The notes: generated by a model not told the origin, from the sequence alone. Shown: positions 7,867 to 17,794, counted from the first letter of the stretch. The stretch: 64,000 nucleotides of DNA from Pseudocalidococcus azoricus BACA0444 (GCF_031729055.1 NZ_JAVMIP010000010.1:1-64000); one strand, 5' to 3'. A program made the numbers and translations.

Positions 7867-9972
7867 TTGCAACGTTCCCAACGCCGGATTTGCCTCAGAC
7901 TACCGCTGCCCAGCCAGACTATCGCTCTGTCCCCCAAGGCCCAACAACTCTTAACTCTTTTACAGGCCAGCCCCACGGGTGACTACAGTTGGCGGTATAT
8001 TCAGCAGAAAATTCCCCGCGCCCAGGCCCCATTGGCAGAACTTTTGAAACAGGGTCTTGTCAACAGTTATTTGCGCCCCCCCAGTCCACCCCAGGCCAAG
8101 GAACAACAAGCGGTGATTCTCATTCAAGCCTCAGGGGAGCAGCTTACGTCCCGGCAGCAGGAGATTCTCAGCTATCTGCAACAATCTGGGGGGGAACTCT
8201 GGCTCCAAGACTTCCTCCAGGCCTGTCAAACCTCGAAAGCCACCTTAAATACCCTGCAACAAAAGGGCTATGTCACCATCACGCTGCGGCAAAAACTACG
8301 TCTGGAACAGGGCCTGGCGACAGCAGCAATGATCCCTAAAACCCTCACGTCTGACCAGTCCCAAGCCCTAGGGCAAATCAACGCAACCACAGAATCCCAA
8401 ACCTTTTTGCTACATGGAGTTACCGGATCTGGCAAAACCGAAGTTTATATCCAAGCTATTCGGCCTCGCCTTGCCGAGGGTCAATCTGCCCTAGTTTTAG
8501 TCCCCGAAATTGGTTTAACACCGCAAATGCTGGATCGGTTTCAGGCCATCTTTGGCGAACAGGTTTTGGTTTATCACAGTGCATTAAGCGAGGGAGAACG
8601 CTATGACACTTGGCGGCAACTATTACTGGAAGAACCCCGCCTCGTCATTGGCACCCGTTCAGCAATTTTTCTCCCCCTGCACAACCTCGGCATCTTGGTC
8701 TTAGATGAAGAACATGACAGTGGTTACAAACAAGAGCAGCCTCCCCCCTGCTACCATGCCCGCACCCTGGCCCAATGGCGCTCGGAGTTAGAAAATTGTC
8801 CGTTGATTTTAGGCAGTGCCACCCCCAGCCTGGCCACCTGGCAGCAAAGACTAGAGGATAAACTAACCTATCTCCCCCTCCCCCAGCGCATCCAAGCCCG
8901 CCCATTACCCCCGATTGAAATTGTTGATCTTCGGGATGAACTCCACCAGGGCAATCGCTCCATGTTTAGCCGAACCTTATTTTCTGCCCTAGAAAACTTA
9001 CCCACCTCTAGCCAGGCCCTATTATTTATCCATCGACGCGGTCACAGCACCTTTGTCTCCTGCCGCAGTTGTGGAACTGCCTTGGAATGTCCCCATTGCA
9101 GTGTCTCCCTGACCTACCATTGGCCCGATCCCCAACAAGCCCCCGTGCTTCGCTGCCATTACTGTAACTTCAGCCGTCCCCAGCCTCAACAATGTCCCAG
9201 TTGTCAATCCCCTTACCTCAAACCCTTTGGGGGTGGCACCCAACGAGCCGTCCAAGAGCTTAACGAACGACTGCCCGACCTGAAGGTGATTCGTTTTGAC
9301 AGCGACACAACCCAACGCAAAGGATCCCACCGCCAGTTACTGGAGGCCTTCACTCGTCAAGAAGCCCAAGTCATGATTGGGACGCAAATGTTAACCAAGG
9401 GCATGGATATCGCGAATGTCAATTTAGTCGGGATTCTCACCGCCGATGGGTTACTCCATTTTGCCGATTTTCAGGCCGGGGAGCGCACCTTTCAAACCTT
9501 GACCCAAGTGGCGGGGCGGGCTGGTCGCGGGGATAAACCCGGCCGGGTCATCCTCCAAACCTACACCCCTGAACATCCAGTGATTCAGGCTGTGCAAGCC
9601 TATGCCTATGGGGATTTTGCTGCGGACGAACTCCAACAGCGCCAGGCCCTCAACTATCCCCCCTATGGCCAACTCCTCTTAATTCGCCTCAGTAGCCCTG
9701 ATCCCCAAGCCGTGGCCCTGGCCGCCCAAACCGTCAGTACCCATTGCCAGCAACTCAATGGTTTAGATAGTTCTGAGGTGGACATTCTCGGCCCTGCCCC
9801 CGCCCCCATCCTCAAAGTAGCTCAACGTTACCGCTGGCAGATTCTTCTCAAGTTTAATCACCGCCAATCCGGGCAATGCCCACCCTTTCCTTTAGATGTC
9901 AACGCACTCCGGCAACTCTGTCCAGGACATGTACGATTGGGTTTGGATGTTGATCCCCAAAACTTTTTCTAA
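7630..9972 (+). CDS. priA: Primosomal protein N' (replication restart helicase), apparently lacking its first ~29 residues
   Basis: 3'-5' superfamily 2 helicase that reloads the replisome at stalled forks. Walker A GVTGSGKTE is near residue 262 and the DEEH box near 357. The zinc-binding cysteines (CRSCGTALECPHC, then CHYC, CPSC) start near 477 and motif V/VI (QVAGRAGRG) follows. The natural start would be ATG 7543, whose product begins MSSPPWLNVLLDCPGN, but its 24th codon is TAA (7612-7614). The first usable in-frame start after it is GTG 7630, giving 780 aa and losing the first strand of the 3'-end-binding domain. Either this truncated form works, or the stop is read through or is a sequence error. 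The same TAA is present in the duplicate fragment upstream. Confidence 0.85.
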   Translation: MQPGDLVTVPFGPGQVGGIVIGLLDQPPPDLSPEQIRPITEVIQPRFFSPSYWQLLERTAAYYYTPLVQVLRTALPPGLLQRSQRRICLRLPLPSQTIALSPKAQQLLTLLQASPTGDYSWRYIQQKIPRAQAPLAELLKQGLVNSYLRPPSPPQAKEQQAVILIQASGEQLTSRQQEILSYLQQSGGELWLQDFLQACQTSKATLNTLQQKGYVTITLRQKLRLEQGLATAAMIPKTLTSDQSQALGQINATTESQTFLLHGVTGSGKTEVYIQAIRPRLAEGQSALVLVPEIGLTPQMLDRFQAIFGEQVLVYHSALSEGERYDTWRQLLLEEPRLVIGTRSAIFLPLHNLGILVLDEEHDSGYKQEQPPPCYHARTLAQWRSELENCPLILGSATPSLATWQQRLEDKLTYLPLPQRIQARPLPPIEIVDLRDELHQGNRSMFSRTLFSALENLPTSSQALLFIHRRGHSTFVSCRSCGTALECPHCSVSLTYHWPDPQQAPVLRCHYCNFSRPQPQQCPSCQSPYLKPFGGGTQRAVQELNERLPDLKVIRFDSDTTQRKGSHRQLLEAFTRQEAQVMIGTQMLTKGMDIANVNLVGILTADGLLHFADFQAGERTFQTLTQVAGRAGRGDKPGRVILQTYTPEHPVIQAVQAYAYGDFAADELQQRQALNYPPYGQLLLIRLSSPDPQAVALAAQTVSTHCQQLNGLDSSEVDILGPAPAPILKVAQRYRWQILLKFNHRQSGQCPPFPLDVNALRQLCPGHVRLGLDVDPQNFF

Positions 9973-10022
9973 AGGTTTTTGAAAAAGGCTGGAATCGTTC
10001 CGAGTTGAGTGCAGGACTTCTG

Positions 10023-10028
10023 TATAAT
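10023..10028 (+). promoter_or_regulatory. Possible -10 element for pipX-pipY
   Basis: A perfect TATAAT lies about 170 bases before pipX. No good -35 is found 17 bases upstream (CCGAGT only), and I saw no clear NtcA site (GTA-N8-TAC). A weak prediction. Confidence 0.3.
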
Positions 10029-10196
10029 CTGAACAGTTTCAGCAAATTTTAATTTAATTGCTTGGGTTTACCTTCCATCGACTAATCATTCCAGAAAATC
10101 CATATTGCCCCATCCTCTCCTCTCGCTTGACGGCCCAATTTCGTTTTTGTTTCCATTCTTGAATAACTTTGCGGGAGTATTTTGGCTCAATCGTCA

Positions 10197-10466
10197 ATGT
10201 CCAACGAAACCTACCTTAGTCACCCCAATTTTGGCCTGTTATATAGTGTCTGTCCGGTGGAGAGTGGACGTGAACTTTACACCACACTTTATGCTCAACG
10301 CCTCTTTTTTGTTGTGAGTCACAGCCCGGATGGCCTGGAGTTTGAGCCTGTGGGCCGCAGCGATGCCCGGATGATGGTGGAAGCCCGCTTACGTTTATTG
10401 CGTCGATTAGGGCGAGGGGCTGAGTATGATCAACTCCAAAAAGTCCATAAACAAACCTTTCTTTAG
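10197..10466 (+). CDS. pipX: PipX, coactivator of NtcA and partner of PII
   Basis: An 89-residue protein with the characteristic Tudor-like N-terminal part (NETYLSHPNFGLLYSVC, then LYAQRLFFVV, FEPVGRSDARMMVE) and the C-terminal helices ending in QLQKVHKQTFL. PipX swaps between PII (GlnB) and the nitrogen regulator NtcA according to 2-oxoglutarate and ADP/ATP, and also binds other partners. ATG 10197 gives exactly the length I recall for the Synechococcus elongatus protein. A TTG at 10182 has a closer GGGAG sequence, so a 5-residue longer form is possible. It is followed by pipY as in most cyanobacteria. Confidence 0.95.
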   Translation: MSNETYLSHPNFGLLYSVCPVESGRELYTTLYAQRLFFVVSHSPDGLEFEPVGRSDARMMVEARLRLLRRLGRGAEYDQLQKVHKQTFL

Positions 10467-10597
10467 TTCTCGTTACTTTTTCTAAATCCTAGTGTCGAAG
10501 TTACCCCAAACGATGCTTAAATCTCGGACTCTTCCAGCAATACGTTCTAGCTTTCCCCTAACTGGAGCCTGCTTGACTCTATATCGGTAATGCTATC

Positions 10598-11287
10598 GTG
10601 GTTGATTGTAATTCTGGGGCCAGTATCGCCCAGCGCATTGCTACCCTCCGCCAAAGGGTTCCGGCCTCTGTCCGCCTGATTGCCGTCAGTAAATATATCT
10701 CTCCAGAGATGATGCGCCAGGCCTATGCAGCGGGAATCCGTGATTTTGGGGAAAATCGGATTCAAGAGGCCCAAGCCAAGCGGGGAGAACTGGCGGATCT
10801 GACAGATATCACGTGGCATTTTATCGGACACCTCCAGGCCAATAAAGTTCGTGCAGCCCTCGAAACCTTTGACTGGATTCATACCGTGGATAGTTTGAAA
10901 TTGGCCCAGCGCCTCCAGGCCTTGATCCCCGCAGTCCAAAACTCCCCCAAACTCCTCCTCCAAGTCAAACTCCGGCCTGATCCCCAAAAGTATGGGTGGA
11001 CGATTTCTGAATTAACTGCGGCCCTGCCCGAGCTAGATCAGTTAACTGAGCTAAACATTCAGGGTCTGATGACAATCCTGCCCCTGGGGTTAACACCTGC
11101 TGAACAATTACTGGTATTTCAGGAACTCCATAACCTAGCAGAAACATGGCAACACCAGGCCTGGCAGCACCTTAGTTTTCAGGAGCTTTCTATGGGGATG
11201 TCCAGTGATTATCCCTTCGCCCTCCAAGCCCAGACAACCATGATTCGCTTGGGTCAGGTGATTTTTGGCCCACGCAGTATCCCTTAA
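10598..11287 (+). CDS. pipY: PipY, YggS/PROSC-family pyridoxal phosphate homeostasis protein
   Basis: A 229-residue PLP-binding TIM-barrel protein of the COG0325 family. AVSKYIS contains the PLP-binding lysine (K32). FGENRIQEA, WHFIGHLQANK, SVDS-type, LMTILPLG and LSMGMSSDYPFA are family signatures. It buffers vitamin B6 and amino/keto acid pools, and is functionally linked to pipX, with which it is normally cotranscribed. The start is GTG at 10598; the ATG eight bases upstream is out of frame. The 131-base gap to pipX is larger than in many relatives, where the genes are nearly contiguous. Confidence 0.93.
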   Translation: MVDCNSGASIAQRIATLRQRVPASVRLIAVSKYISPEMMRQAYAAGIRDFGENRIQEAQAKRGELADLTDITWHFIGHLQANKVRAALETFDWIHTVDSLKLAQRLQALIPAVQNSPKLLLQVKLRPDPQKYGWTISELTAALPELDQLTELNIQGLMTILPLGLTPAEQLLVFQELHNLAETWQHQAWQHLSFQELSMGMSSDYPFALQAQTTMIRLGQVIFGPRSIP

Positions 11288-11764
11288 AAACGCCAGAGCA
11301 TGACCTGACCTGTTGAGGACTGTCAAGCAGCAAATTTAGAAAATCTTCATTAGGCAATATCTGGGTAATTATTTATTTGGATAAATATTAGCAATCTTCA
11401 TTTCTCCTCTGAAAACCGCAAATGCTTCCTATGGAGCCATCTGCAAAGCAGAGACTTGGGCTATAACTTAACAAAATATTAAAGATTAATGAAAAGACAC
11501 CTGACATTTAGGTAAACATGATGTAATATCGCCAACAGCCGAAGTAAAATTTTTCTATGAACCCGCTGAGCCACAAATTTGCGGTTCTATGAGATGAATG
11601 AACGAGTCGGAAACTCCGAACCTACTGAAAGATTGGATTCTTGATCAGTTTCCCTGACTTCAGATACTGGACTTGAGGATTTCCCTGCTACCATATTCCT
11701 CATAGATTTTTGAAGCCAAGGGTTATCAACCGTCTCATCGCCAGGGAGTATGCAATAAGTCGCT
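11288..11764. other. Intergenic region between pipY and sepF
   Basis: About 480 bases. A minus-strand frame at 11587-11808 overlaps the start of sepF and shows no family features, so I treat it as a shadow. The stretch should hold the sepF promoter. No strong hairpin or repeat is evident. Confidence 0.4.
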
Positions 11765-12373
11765 ATGTTTAACAAGCTTAAGGAATTGATTGGCTTAGAT
11801 TCATCCACATATTACGAGGACGATGTCCAAGAGACCTCACCCGTCTCTAGTCAAACTGGTGGCGCGAGTGTTGGTACTAGTCCCTACAGTTCCCTCGGAG
11901 AAACCCTTAACTCCGGTCAAGCTTATTCTCACCCTGAGGTTGATCCAACTTCGACTTATCAAGCTCCCACCACTGCCTCAACCGCAGCTAACTCCATAAA
12001 TAATCCGGCCAACAATGTTGTGGGGATGCCAGGAAATCGCTGGTGGGGTGCTGTGGCAGAAGTTGTCGTCATGGAGCCGCGCAACTTTGACGAAATGCCC
12101 CAGGTGATCCAATCCCTCAAAGATCGTAAATCTGTAGTCCTGAACCTAACGATGATGGATGCTGAACAGGCCCAGCGGGCGGTGGACTTTGTTGCTGGTG
12201 CTACCTTTACCATTGATGGCCATCAAGAGCGCATTGGTGAGAGCATTTTTCTATTTACGCCCAGTTGTGTCCAAGTGAGTACCCAGGCCGGTCTTGTCCG
12301 GGAAGTCCCCCACCCCCAAAGCCAGCCCCTCTCATCTCCGGCTCCAGCTTGGAATACTGCGGTGGCCATGTAA
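11765..12373 (+). CDS. sepF: Cell division protein SepF
   Basis: A 202-residue FtsZ-anchoring protein (Cdv2/YlmF family). The N-terminal [14 protein letters not shown] is the predicted amphipathic membrane-binding helix. A Ser/Thr/Pro-rich linker follows (residues ~20-95). The conserved SepF domain begins at [19 protein letters not shown] and includes [21 protein letters not shown] and a [10 protein letters not shown] end. It acts at the mid-cell Z-ring. Its position after pipX-pipY and before proC is the usual cyanobacterial neighbourhood, comparable to the ylmE-ylmF order in Firmicutes. Confidence 0.95.
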   Translation: MFNKLKELIGLDSSTYYEDDVQETSPVSSQTGGASVGTSPYSSLGETLNSGQAYSHPEVDPTSTYQAPTTASTAANSINNPANNVVGMPGNRWWGAVAEVVVMEPRNFDEMPQVIQSLKDRKSVVLNLTMMDAEQAQRAVDFVAGATFTIDGHQERIGESIFLFTPSCVQVSTQAGLVREVPHPQSQPLSSPAPAWNTAVAM

Positions 12374-12408
12374 CCGCAATCTATCTTGTTAGATTTGATG
12401 AACGTCCT

Positions 12409-13239
12409 ATGACAACCCTGCCCCAACTGGGGATTCTTGGCTGTGGTGTGATGGCCGAAGCTATTCTCAGTCGCCTCTTGGCTCAGGGATATTATCAGCC
12501 GGATCAGGTCATAGTCACCGCATTATCGGGGCAACGCCAGGCCTGGTTAGGGGAAACCTATGGGGTGAAAATTGCTCCTACCAATCGCGATTTACTCCAG
12601 GCCCCGACTCTCCTCCTCAGTATTAAGCCGCAAGTTTTCCCAGATATTCTCCAAGAACTGGATCCCCCCATCGTGAGTTCCGGTTTATTACTATCTATCG
12701 TGACGGGGATCAATCTTGGCAGTCTCGAACAAGCCTTTCCAGGCCGGGGGATCATTCGGGCCGTTCCCAATACCCCTGTCTTAGTTGGAGCCGGAATCAC
12801 AGCCATCGCCGGATTGCCAACCTTAACCGCCCAAGAACTCCAACAGGCCGAAACTTTTTTCAAAGTCATTGGGGAAGTGATCACCGTTCCCGAAAAACTG
12901 CTGAATAGTGTTACTGCTCTTGCCGGATCGGGGCCTGCCTTTGCTGCCTTGATTTTGGAAGCCCTAACCGATGGCGGGGTTTTGGTAGGATTACCGCGAG
13001 CGACTGCCCAGAAATTAGTCCTAGCGACAATGTCCGGCACAATCAAATTATTGCAAGAAAAAAATCTTCACCCAGGCCAGTTGAAGGATCAAGTCACCAG
13101 TCCGGGAGGAACCACAATCACAGGTTTAAGTGTGCTTGAATCTGCCGGAGTCCGAGGAGCCTTAATCAAAACTATCCAAGCTGCCCAGGCCAGAGCCATT
13201 GAACTTGGAAACGCTCTTGAGTCAAATAAGCAAACCTAG
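12409..13239 (+). CDS. proC: Pyrroline-5-carboxylate reductase
   Basis: Last step of proline synthesis, reducing pyrroline-5-carboxylate with NAD(P)H. The Rossmann start LGILGCGVMAEAI, the SIKPQ loop, RAVPNTPVLVGAG and the C-terminal dimerisation/active-site stretch (VTALAGSGPAF, then DQVTSPGGTTITGL) are all present in 276 aa. ATG 12409 is chosen; the frame is open upstream to 12265 only because it overlaps sepF out of frame. It lies 35 bases after sepF, so it is probably in the same transcript. proB at 4760-5878 is in the same window but is transcribed separately. Confidence 0.95.
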   Translation: MTTLPQLGILGCGVMAEAILSRLLAQGYYQPDQVIVTALSGQRQAWLGETYGVKIAPTNRDLLQAPTLLLSIKPQVFPDILQELDPPIVSSGLLLSIVTGINLGSLEQAFPGRGIIRAVPNTPVLVGAGITAIAGLPTLTAQELQQAETFFKVIGEVITVPEKLLNSVTALAGSGPAFAALILEALTDGGVLVGLPRATAQKLVLATMSGTIKLLQEKNLHPGQLKDQVTSPGGTTITGLSVLESAGVRGALIKTIQAAQARAIELGNALESNKQT

Positions 13240-13347
13240 TCATTTCTGATTGAAGCTATTAGCGGGTAGCCAAGGAGTTGGTAAAGTCTTTCCCCAAAAC
13301 TTGAGTCAGGGATCATGACAAAAATCAGACTAATAGCTGTCTAAAAA

Positions 13348-13803
13348 ATGATCATGACCGAGGCAGAAGCAGAATGTTATACAAGTGGTAGCTACTACTT
13401 TGGCCAACGTTTCTATCACGGCACGGATTGGCTAGATGCTGAAAAAATTCTCACAGAGGGTGTTGAGATTGAACGAAATGAATCTGCAAACTACGGCAAA
13501 GGCTTTTATTTATCCAAGGATCGTTTAATTGCGCAGGAAGTGGCTCGATATCGTTCACGCCCAGTAATTCTTGAAGCCCGGCTCAAAATGAACAAGCCCA
13601 AGGCCTTTGCTACCAACCAAGAAGCCTTACTGTTTATGGATGATAATGGGATTGACCCCTATGGAGACAACAGTGGCAGCCTCTTGACAACGTTATTGCA
13701 GAACCAAGGGTTTGATGGCGTGGAAATTGTTGATTTAAAGTATGTTGTCGCCTTTCACCCCGAGCAGGTTGCCCCATATCGCATTGGAGGGTTAGATGAG
13801 TAA
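13348..13803 (+). CDS. ADP-ribosyltransferase-like (ART-fold) protein, possible toxin
   Basis: A 151-residue protein. FYHGTDWLDAEKILTEGV followed by YGKGFYLSKDRLIAQEVA and a C-terminal FDGVEIVDLKYVVAFHPEQV resembles the small ART/DUF3990/ART-PolyVal proteins. There His (HGT), Tyr (FYL) and a late Glu form the H-Y-E triad. This is a motif-level inference, not a firm family call. It could be a toxin, a phage-derived modifier or a housekeeping ADP-ribosylating enzyme. It overlaps the next gene by 8 bases (13796-13803), a coupling seen in toxin-antitoxin and other two-gene modules. ATG 13348 and ATG 13354 are both possible starts. Confidence 0.55.
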   Translation: MIMTEAEAECYTSGSYYFGQRFYHGTDWLDAEKILTEGVEIERNESANYGKGFYLSKDRLIAQEVARYRSRPVILEARLKMNKPKAFATNQEALLFMDDNGIDPYGDNSGSLLTTLLQNQGFDGVEIVDLKYVVAFHPEQVAPYRIGGLDE

Positions 13804-14017
13804 TTACTTTGGTTGTCGGGTCTGTCGGCATTTTAATCTTGATGGCTCATGTCCAGCATTTGCACCTAGGCCCATTCCTTTATCTATTATCTCCGGGGAA
13901 ATAAAGCATCTCACACCCTTACCCGGTCAAGCTAACGATATTGTCTATGAGCACATCTCAGAACTGGAAGCAAAGGAACGACTGGAGCAACTAAGAGCTT
14001 TGCGAGTGACGGTATGA
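13796..14017 (+). CDS. Small Cys-motif protein overlapping the ART-like gene
   Basis: A 73-residue protein. CRVCRHFNLDGSCPAFAPRPI, then SGEIKHLTPLPGQANDIVYE, is a compact motif I have seen in many small bacterial proteins (CxxCxH...CxAF...IP..I..G...H..P..G...I.F), probably a zinc knuckle. The remaining C-terminal helix is charged (ELEAKERLEQLRALR). The same motif ends the 441-aa protein at 41579-42904 in the island. It starts inside the stop region of the ART-like gene, so the two are cotranslated; it could be the antidote or a targeting partner. Its role is not known. Confidence 0.6.
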   Translation: MSNYFGCRVCRHFNLDGSCPAFAPRPIPLSIISGEIKHLTPLPGQANDIVYEHISELEAKERLEQLRALRVTV

Positions 14018-14081
14018 TCCAAAATGCTGACTCAGGATTTCCTTGGGATCAGACTTCAAGCTCTATTGAACGGGTTAGACC

Positions 14082-15839
14082 ATGACAACTCCGCTGCAAC
14101 AACTTCAGTCACGGTTTCACCTTGCCCTTGAGAATGTTCTGGGGGATCAGGTTGAGTTACCGGAAATTCTGGTCGCCCCCGCCAGCCAACCACAATTTGG
14201 AGATTATCAGTCGAATATCTGTCTGGTTCTCGCCAAAGCCGTCAAGCAAAACCCGCGTCAACTGGCCCAGGCCTTGGTATCAAAGTTAGAGATTCAGGAT
14301 ATTTGTCAGGAACCAGAAATTGCCGGGCCGGGGTTTATCAATTTGCGATTATTACCCAGTTATCTCGCAGCGGCCTTGACAGCAAAACTTGGGGATCAAC
14401 GTTTAGGGATTGCACCGACTCCGGCTCCATTGCGGGTGGTTGTGGATTTTTCCAGTCCTAACATTGCCAAAGAAATGCACGTGGGTCATCTGCGCTCCAC
14501 GATTATTGGGGATGCCATTGCCCGGATTTTAGAATTTCAAGGCCATGATGTTTTGCGGCTGAACCATGTCGGGGATTGGGGCACACAGTTTGGGATGTTG
14601 ATTACCCATTTACGCACCGCCTATCCTTATGCCTTAACCACTCCTGATGCATTGGACTTGGGAGATTTAGTCTCTTTTTATAAACAGGCCAAGCAGCGTT
14701 TTGACTTGGAACCAGACTTTCAAACTGCATCCCGTGCCGAAGTGGTGAAATTGCAACAGGGAGATCCGGAAAGTCGCCAGGCCTGGGAATTACTCTGCCA
14801 ACAATCGCGGCGGGAGTTTCAGAAAATCTATGATCTGTTGGATATTCACCTGACGGAACGGGGCGAGTCTTTCTATAATCCAATGTTGTCCGCGGTTGTC
14901 TCTGATCTGCTGACTATGGGCCTGCTTGTGGAAGATCAAGGAGCAAAGTGTGTTTTCCTAGAGGGCTTCACCAATAAAGACGGCGATCCGCAACCCTTAA
15001 TTATTCAAAAATCCGATGGCGGGTTTAACTATGCCACAACCGATCTCGCGGCGATTCGTTACCGTGTCACTCAAGACCAGGCCCAGTGGTTGATTTATGT
15101 CACCGATGCTGGCCAGTCCAGCCATTTTGCCCAAGTCTTTCAAGTGGCTCGCCGGGCTGGGTGGTTACCCGAACACATAAAAGTGGAGCACGTTCCCTTT
15201 GGCCTGGTCTTAGGGGCCGAGGGTAAACGCCTGAAAACCCGCTCTGGAGATACGATCCGCCTCCAGGAACTCTTAGATGAAGCGATTGATCGGGCCAGGG
15301 CTGATTTACAAACCCGCTTAGAGCAAGAAGGCCGTCATGAATCCCCAGACTTTATTGAAACGGTGGCCAAAACGATCGGCATTGGGGCCGTAAAATATGC
15401 GGATCTCAGCCAAAATCGACACAGCAACTATGTCTTCAGCTTTGACAAAATGCTCTCGCTCCAGGGCAACACGGCTCCCTACTTGATCTATGCCTATGTC
15501 CGTATCCAAGGAATCACGCGCAAAGGAGAGATTGACGTTACTGGCTTGGCGACCGCTTCCCACCTTTGCCTAGGGGATGAAACCGAGTTAGCCTTGGCTA
15601 AGCACTTATTACAGTTTGCTGATTTTTTAGCCCTTGTCACCCAGGAACTCCTCCCCAGTCGCCTGTGCCAATATCTATTTGAGTTAAGCCAGAAATTTAA
15701 CCAGTTCTATGATCGGTGTCCTGTCCTAAATTCCCCTGAACCAGAACGCACCTCTCGTCTTGCCCTCTGTCAACTGACGGCCCAAACCTTAGAACTGGGA
15801 CTAGGTTTACTGGGACTAAAAATTCTTGACCGGATGTAA
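14082..15839 (+). CDS. argS: Arginine-tRNA ligase
   Basis: Class I aminoacyl-tRNA synthetase, 585 aa, charging tRNA-Arg in the cytoplasm. It has the N-terminal Arg-tRNA-specific domain (residues 1-115), the [21 protein letters not shown] region with the HIGH signature as HVGH, and the KMSKS-equivalent region [13 protein letters not shown]. The C-terminal anticodon-binding DALR domain ends [12 protein letters not shown]. Length and motif order are normal. It follows the small Cys-motif gene by 64 bases, and may be read from the same transcript or its own promoter. Confidence 0.95.
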   Translation: MTTPLQQLQSRFHLALENVLGDQVELPEILVAPASQPQFGDYQSNICLVLAKAVKQNPRQLAQALVSKLEIQDICQEPEIAGPGFINLRLLPSYLAAALTAKLGDQRLGIAPTPAPLRVVVDFSSPNIAKEMHVGHLRSTIIGDAIARILEFQGHDVLRLNHVGDWGTQFGMLITHLRTAYPYALTTPDALDLGDLVSFYKQAKQRFDLEPDFQTASRAEVVKLQQGDPESRQAWELLCQQSRREFQKIYDLLDIHLTERGESFYNPMLSAVVSDLLTMGLLVEDQGAKCVFLEGFTNKDGDPQPLIIQKSDGGFNYATTDLAAIRYRVTQDQAQWLIYVTDAGQSSHFAQVFQVARRAGWLPEHIKVEHVPFGLVLGAEGKRLKTRSGDTIRLQELLDEAIDRARADLQTRLEQEGRHESPDFIETVAKTIGIGAVKYADLSQNRHSNYVFSFDKMLSLQGNTAPYLIYAYVRIQGITRKGEIDVTGLATASHLCLGDETELALAKHLLQFADFLALVTQELLPSRLCQYLFELSQKFNQFYDRCPVLNSPEPERTSRLALCQLTAQTLELGLGLLGLKILDRM

Positions 15840-16029
15840 ATCAGGTATGGTCATCGGGAGTCGCAGGGCTGGGTAACAGAATCTTGATTTACGGTGGTCG
15901 CGGTGATTTGATGCAAAATAAAAATTTAGAATGGGAAGTCCTAGGCTATACTTTTGGAAGCTAAATTCTCCCTCATGATTGGGGGTGAAGATTTGGTGAT
16001 TTTGCTGCCGTAGATTGAATGGTTAGGTT

Positions 16030-17784
16030 ATGTTTCTTCCTGTTGTTTTGGCCCAGGCCACGCCCAACTTACCTCCTCAGCAAATTCCTGGACTGGAGCG
16101 CCAGCAGTTCCCGGCCCCACGCCTTTCTGTTACCCCTACCCGCTCAACAGCCACTAGCTCTACCCCTGTTGCTCAGTTTGTTCAGCCGAATCCCGCCCCA
16201 CTGCCGACAACCCTGACCTCTAACTCCATCAATCGCGCTGACTCTCCAGTTGCCGCCCCCTTACCTGTCCCTTCTGTCCCAGTCCCGGCCGTTCCCTCCA
16301 TTCCCAATGGGATTGCCTTTATTCCCCAACAGGTACGGCCGCTACCCGGACAACTTGATGATGTGCCGGTGTTTAACAGTAACAGCCCAGAAATGGTTCG
16401 TAGTGAAGGAATACTGCTGTCAACATTCCCGAATCAAGGCAAAGCAGACCCCCGGGCCCACTTAAACTATCCCTTGCAAGGGCGATTCGATGTCTTTGCC
16501 CACCATGTCACCCAATCCAATTCAGCGGCCTATGTCCCGTCCCTATACCTGGGCCTGCTAGCCACTAATCCCACCAGTCAAACCATTACGGTGCGCTATC
16601 TCCAGGCCGCCAGTTTCCTCAGCACCCCCGATGCTCCGTTCCGTTCATTACCTGCCATTGCCGATAATCCCATTGGTTATGTCTTTTCGGGGCCTGGCAG
16701 TCGAGCCACAAATCAAATTCTCCGGGGAGTGCGCCAAACCTTCTGGCCAACCCAAGTGATCATCCCGCCGGGGGAAAGCCGAATGCTCACCAATTTGATT
16801 TTGCCCTTGCCTAAAAGTAACCCTCGGGCAGCCGCGTTGCGGGCCCAACAGGAGTTTAGAGTCAATGAGCAGGGCTATGTGGATCCCAAAGCTCCCCTGA
16901 TTGCCGATGTCAGTCCCTTTGGCGCTGTTTCATCTTCCAATGGCCGCACCACCTTGATGTATCTCGACAGTGACGGCCCCCTTTACTTAGCCCATATGGC
17001 CATGTATGCCCGCACCAACCCCGATGGGAGTGAACGTGCGCCCACCCTAGACGAGTGGCAAGGGATGCTCTACCATGGTCGGCTCGTGAGTCCGCGGGAT
17101 ATTACCCCCACTCCTCCGACTCAAACCTATGGAGCTCGCTTTTTCTACGGCCGAGTTGCGGGGGTCAGTCGAGGTTCTCAATGGTTGGCAAAACTGACGG
17201 ACGATGGGCGCAACTATCTACAAATTCCCAACCCCGGCCAGGCCATCTCCTACGGAATTAGTACCCTCCAGCGGGGCACCTTGGGAACTGGACAAATCCA
17301 AAGCGCGCCGATGTTAGTCCGGTATCCCGATACAGCCTACTACTCCCACGGTAACTATGGGGTGCATTACAGTGTGACTATTCCCCTCCATAACCCGACT
17401 CAGCAAACTCGTTCCGTCAACTTAACTCTGCAAACCCCTCTCAAGGATGACTTTAATCCCAATGGCCTCCAGTTTATGAATCCGCCAGCCCCACAGGTGT
17501 TTTTCCGGGGGACGGTACGGGTCGTTTACCTTGATGATCTCGGCCAAGAACAGGTGCGGTTTGTCCATTTAGTCCAACGGCGGGGACAGTTAGGTGATTC
17601 CTTGGCAATCTTAAATTTACGCCCGGGGGAAACTCGTATGGCCCAGATTGATTTTCTTTATCCGCCCGATGCCACTCCCCCCCAAGTCCTGACGGTGAAT
17701 ACCCTCCCTAATGTGAATTATGAGAACACCGTTAAAGTTCCCTCCCGAGAGCCGCTCACATCCTTAGCCCCATCTCCCCAATAG
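16030..17784 (+). CDS. DUF3370-family protein, secreted
   Basis: A 584-residue protein of a family that I recall as cyanobacterial (DUF3370); its function is unknown. The conserved core begins near residue 100 (VRPLPGQLDDVPVFNSNSPEM) and includes HYPLQGRFDVFAHHV-like, GPGSRATNQILRG and HYSVTIPLHNP segments. Residues 15-95 are a Pro/Ser/Thr-rich linker. The start is odd: an in-frame TAG lies two codons upstream of ATG 16030, and the resulting leader (MFLPVVLAQA) lacks a basic N-terminus. A second frame starting at ATG 16019 supplies MVRLCFFLL, so a one-base shift near 16040 would create a normal signal peptide. The product is probably periplasmic if exported. Confidence 0.75.
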   Translation: MFLPVVLAQATPNLPPQQIPGLERQQFPAPRLSVTPTRSTATSSTPVAQFVQPNPAPLPTTLTSNSINRADSPVAAPLPVPSVPVPAVPSIPNGIAFIPQQVRPLPGQLDDVPVFNSNSPEMVRSEGILLSTFPNQGKADPRAHLNYPLQGRFDVFAHHVTQSNSAAYVPSLYLGLLATNPTSQTITVRYLQAASFLSTPDAPFRSLPAIADNPIGYVFSGPGSRATNQILRGVRQTFWPTQVIIPPGESRMLTNLILPLPKSNPRAAALRAQQEFRVNEQGYVDPKAPLIADVSPFGAVSSSNGRTTLMYLDSDGPLYLAHMAMYARTNPDGSERAPTLDEWQGMLYHGRLVSPRDITPTPPTQTYGARFFYGRVAGVSRGSQWLAKLTDDGRNYLQIPNPGQAISYGISTLQRGTLGTGQIQSAPMLVRYPDTAYYSHGNYGVHYSVTIPLHNPTQQTRSVNLTLQTPLKDDFNPNGLQFMNPPAPQVFFRGTVRVVYLDDLGQEQVRFVHLVQRRGQLGDSLAILNLRPGETRMAQIDFLYPPDATPPQVLTVNTLPNVNYENTVKVPSREPLTSLAPSPQ

Positions 17785-17794
17785 TTGTTTGGCA

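Noticed and set aside
8645-9672. Several minus-strand frames inside priA
   Set aside because: Antisense shadows of a strongly conserved coding frame.
11587-11808. 73-aa minus-strand frame overlapping the sepF start
   Set aside because: Runs antisense over the start of a conserved gene; no ribosome binding site or family pattern.
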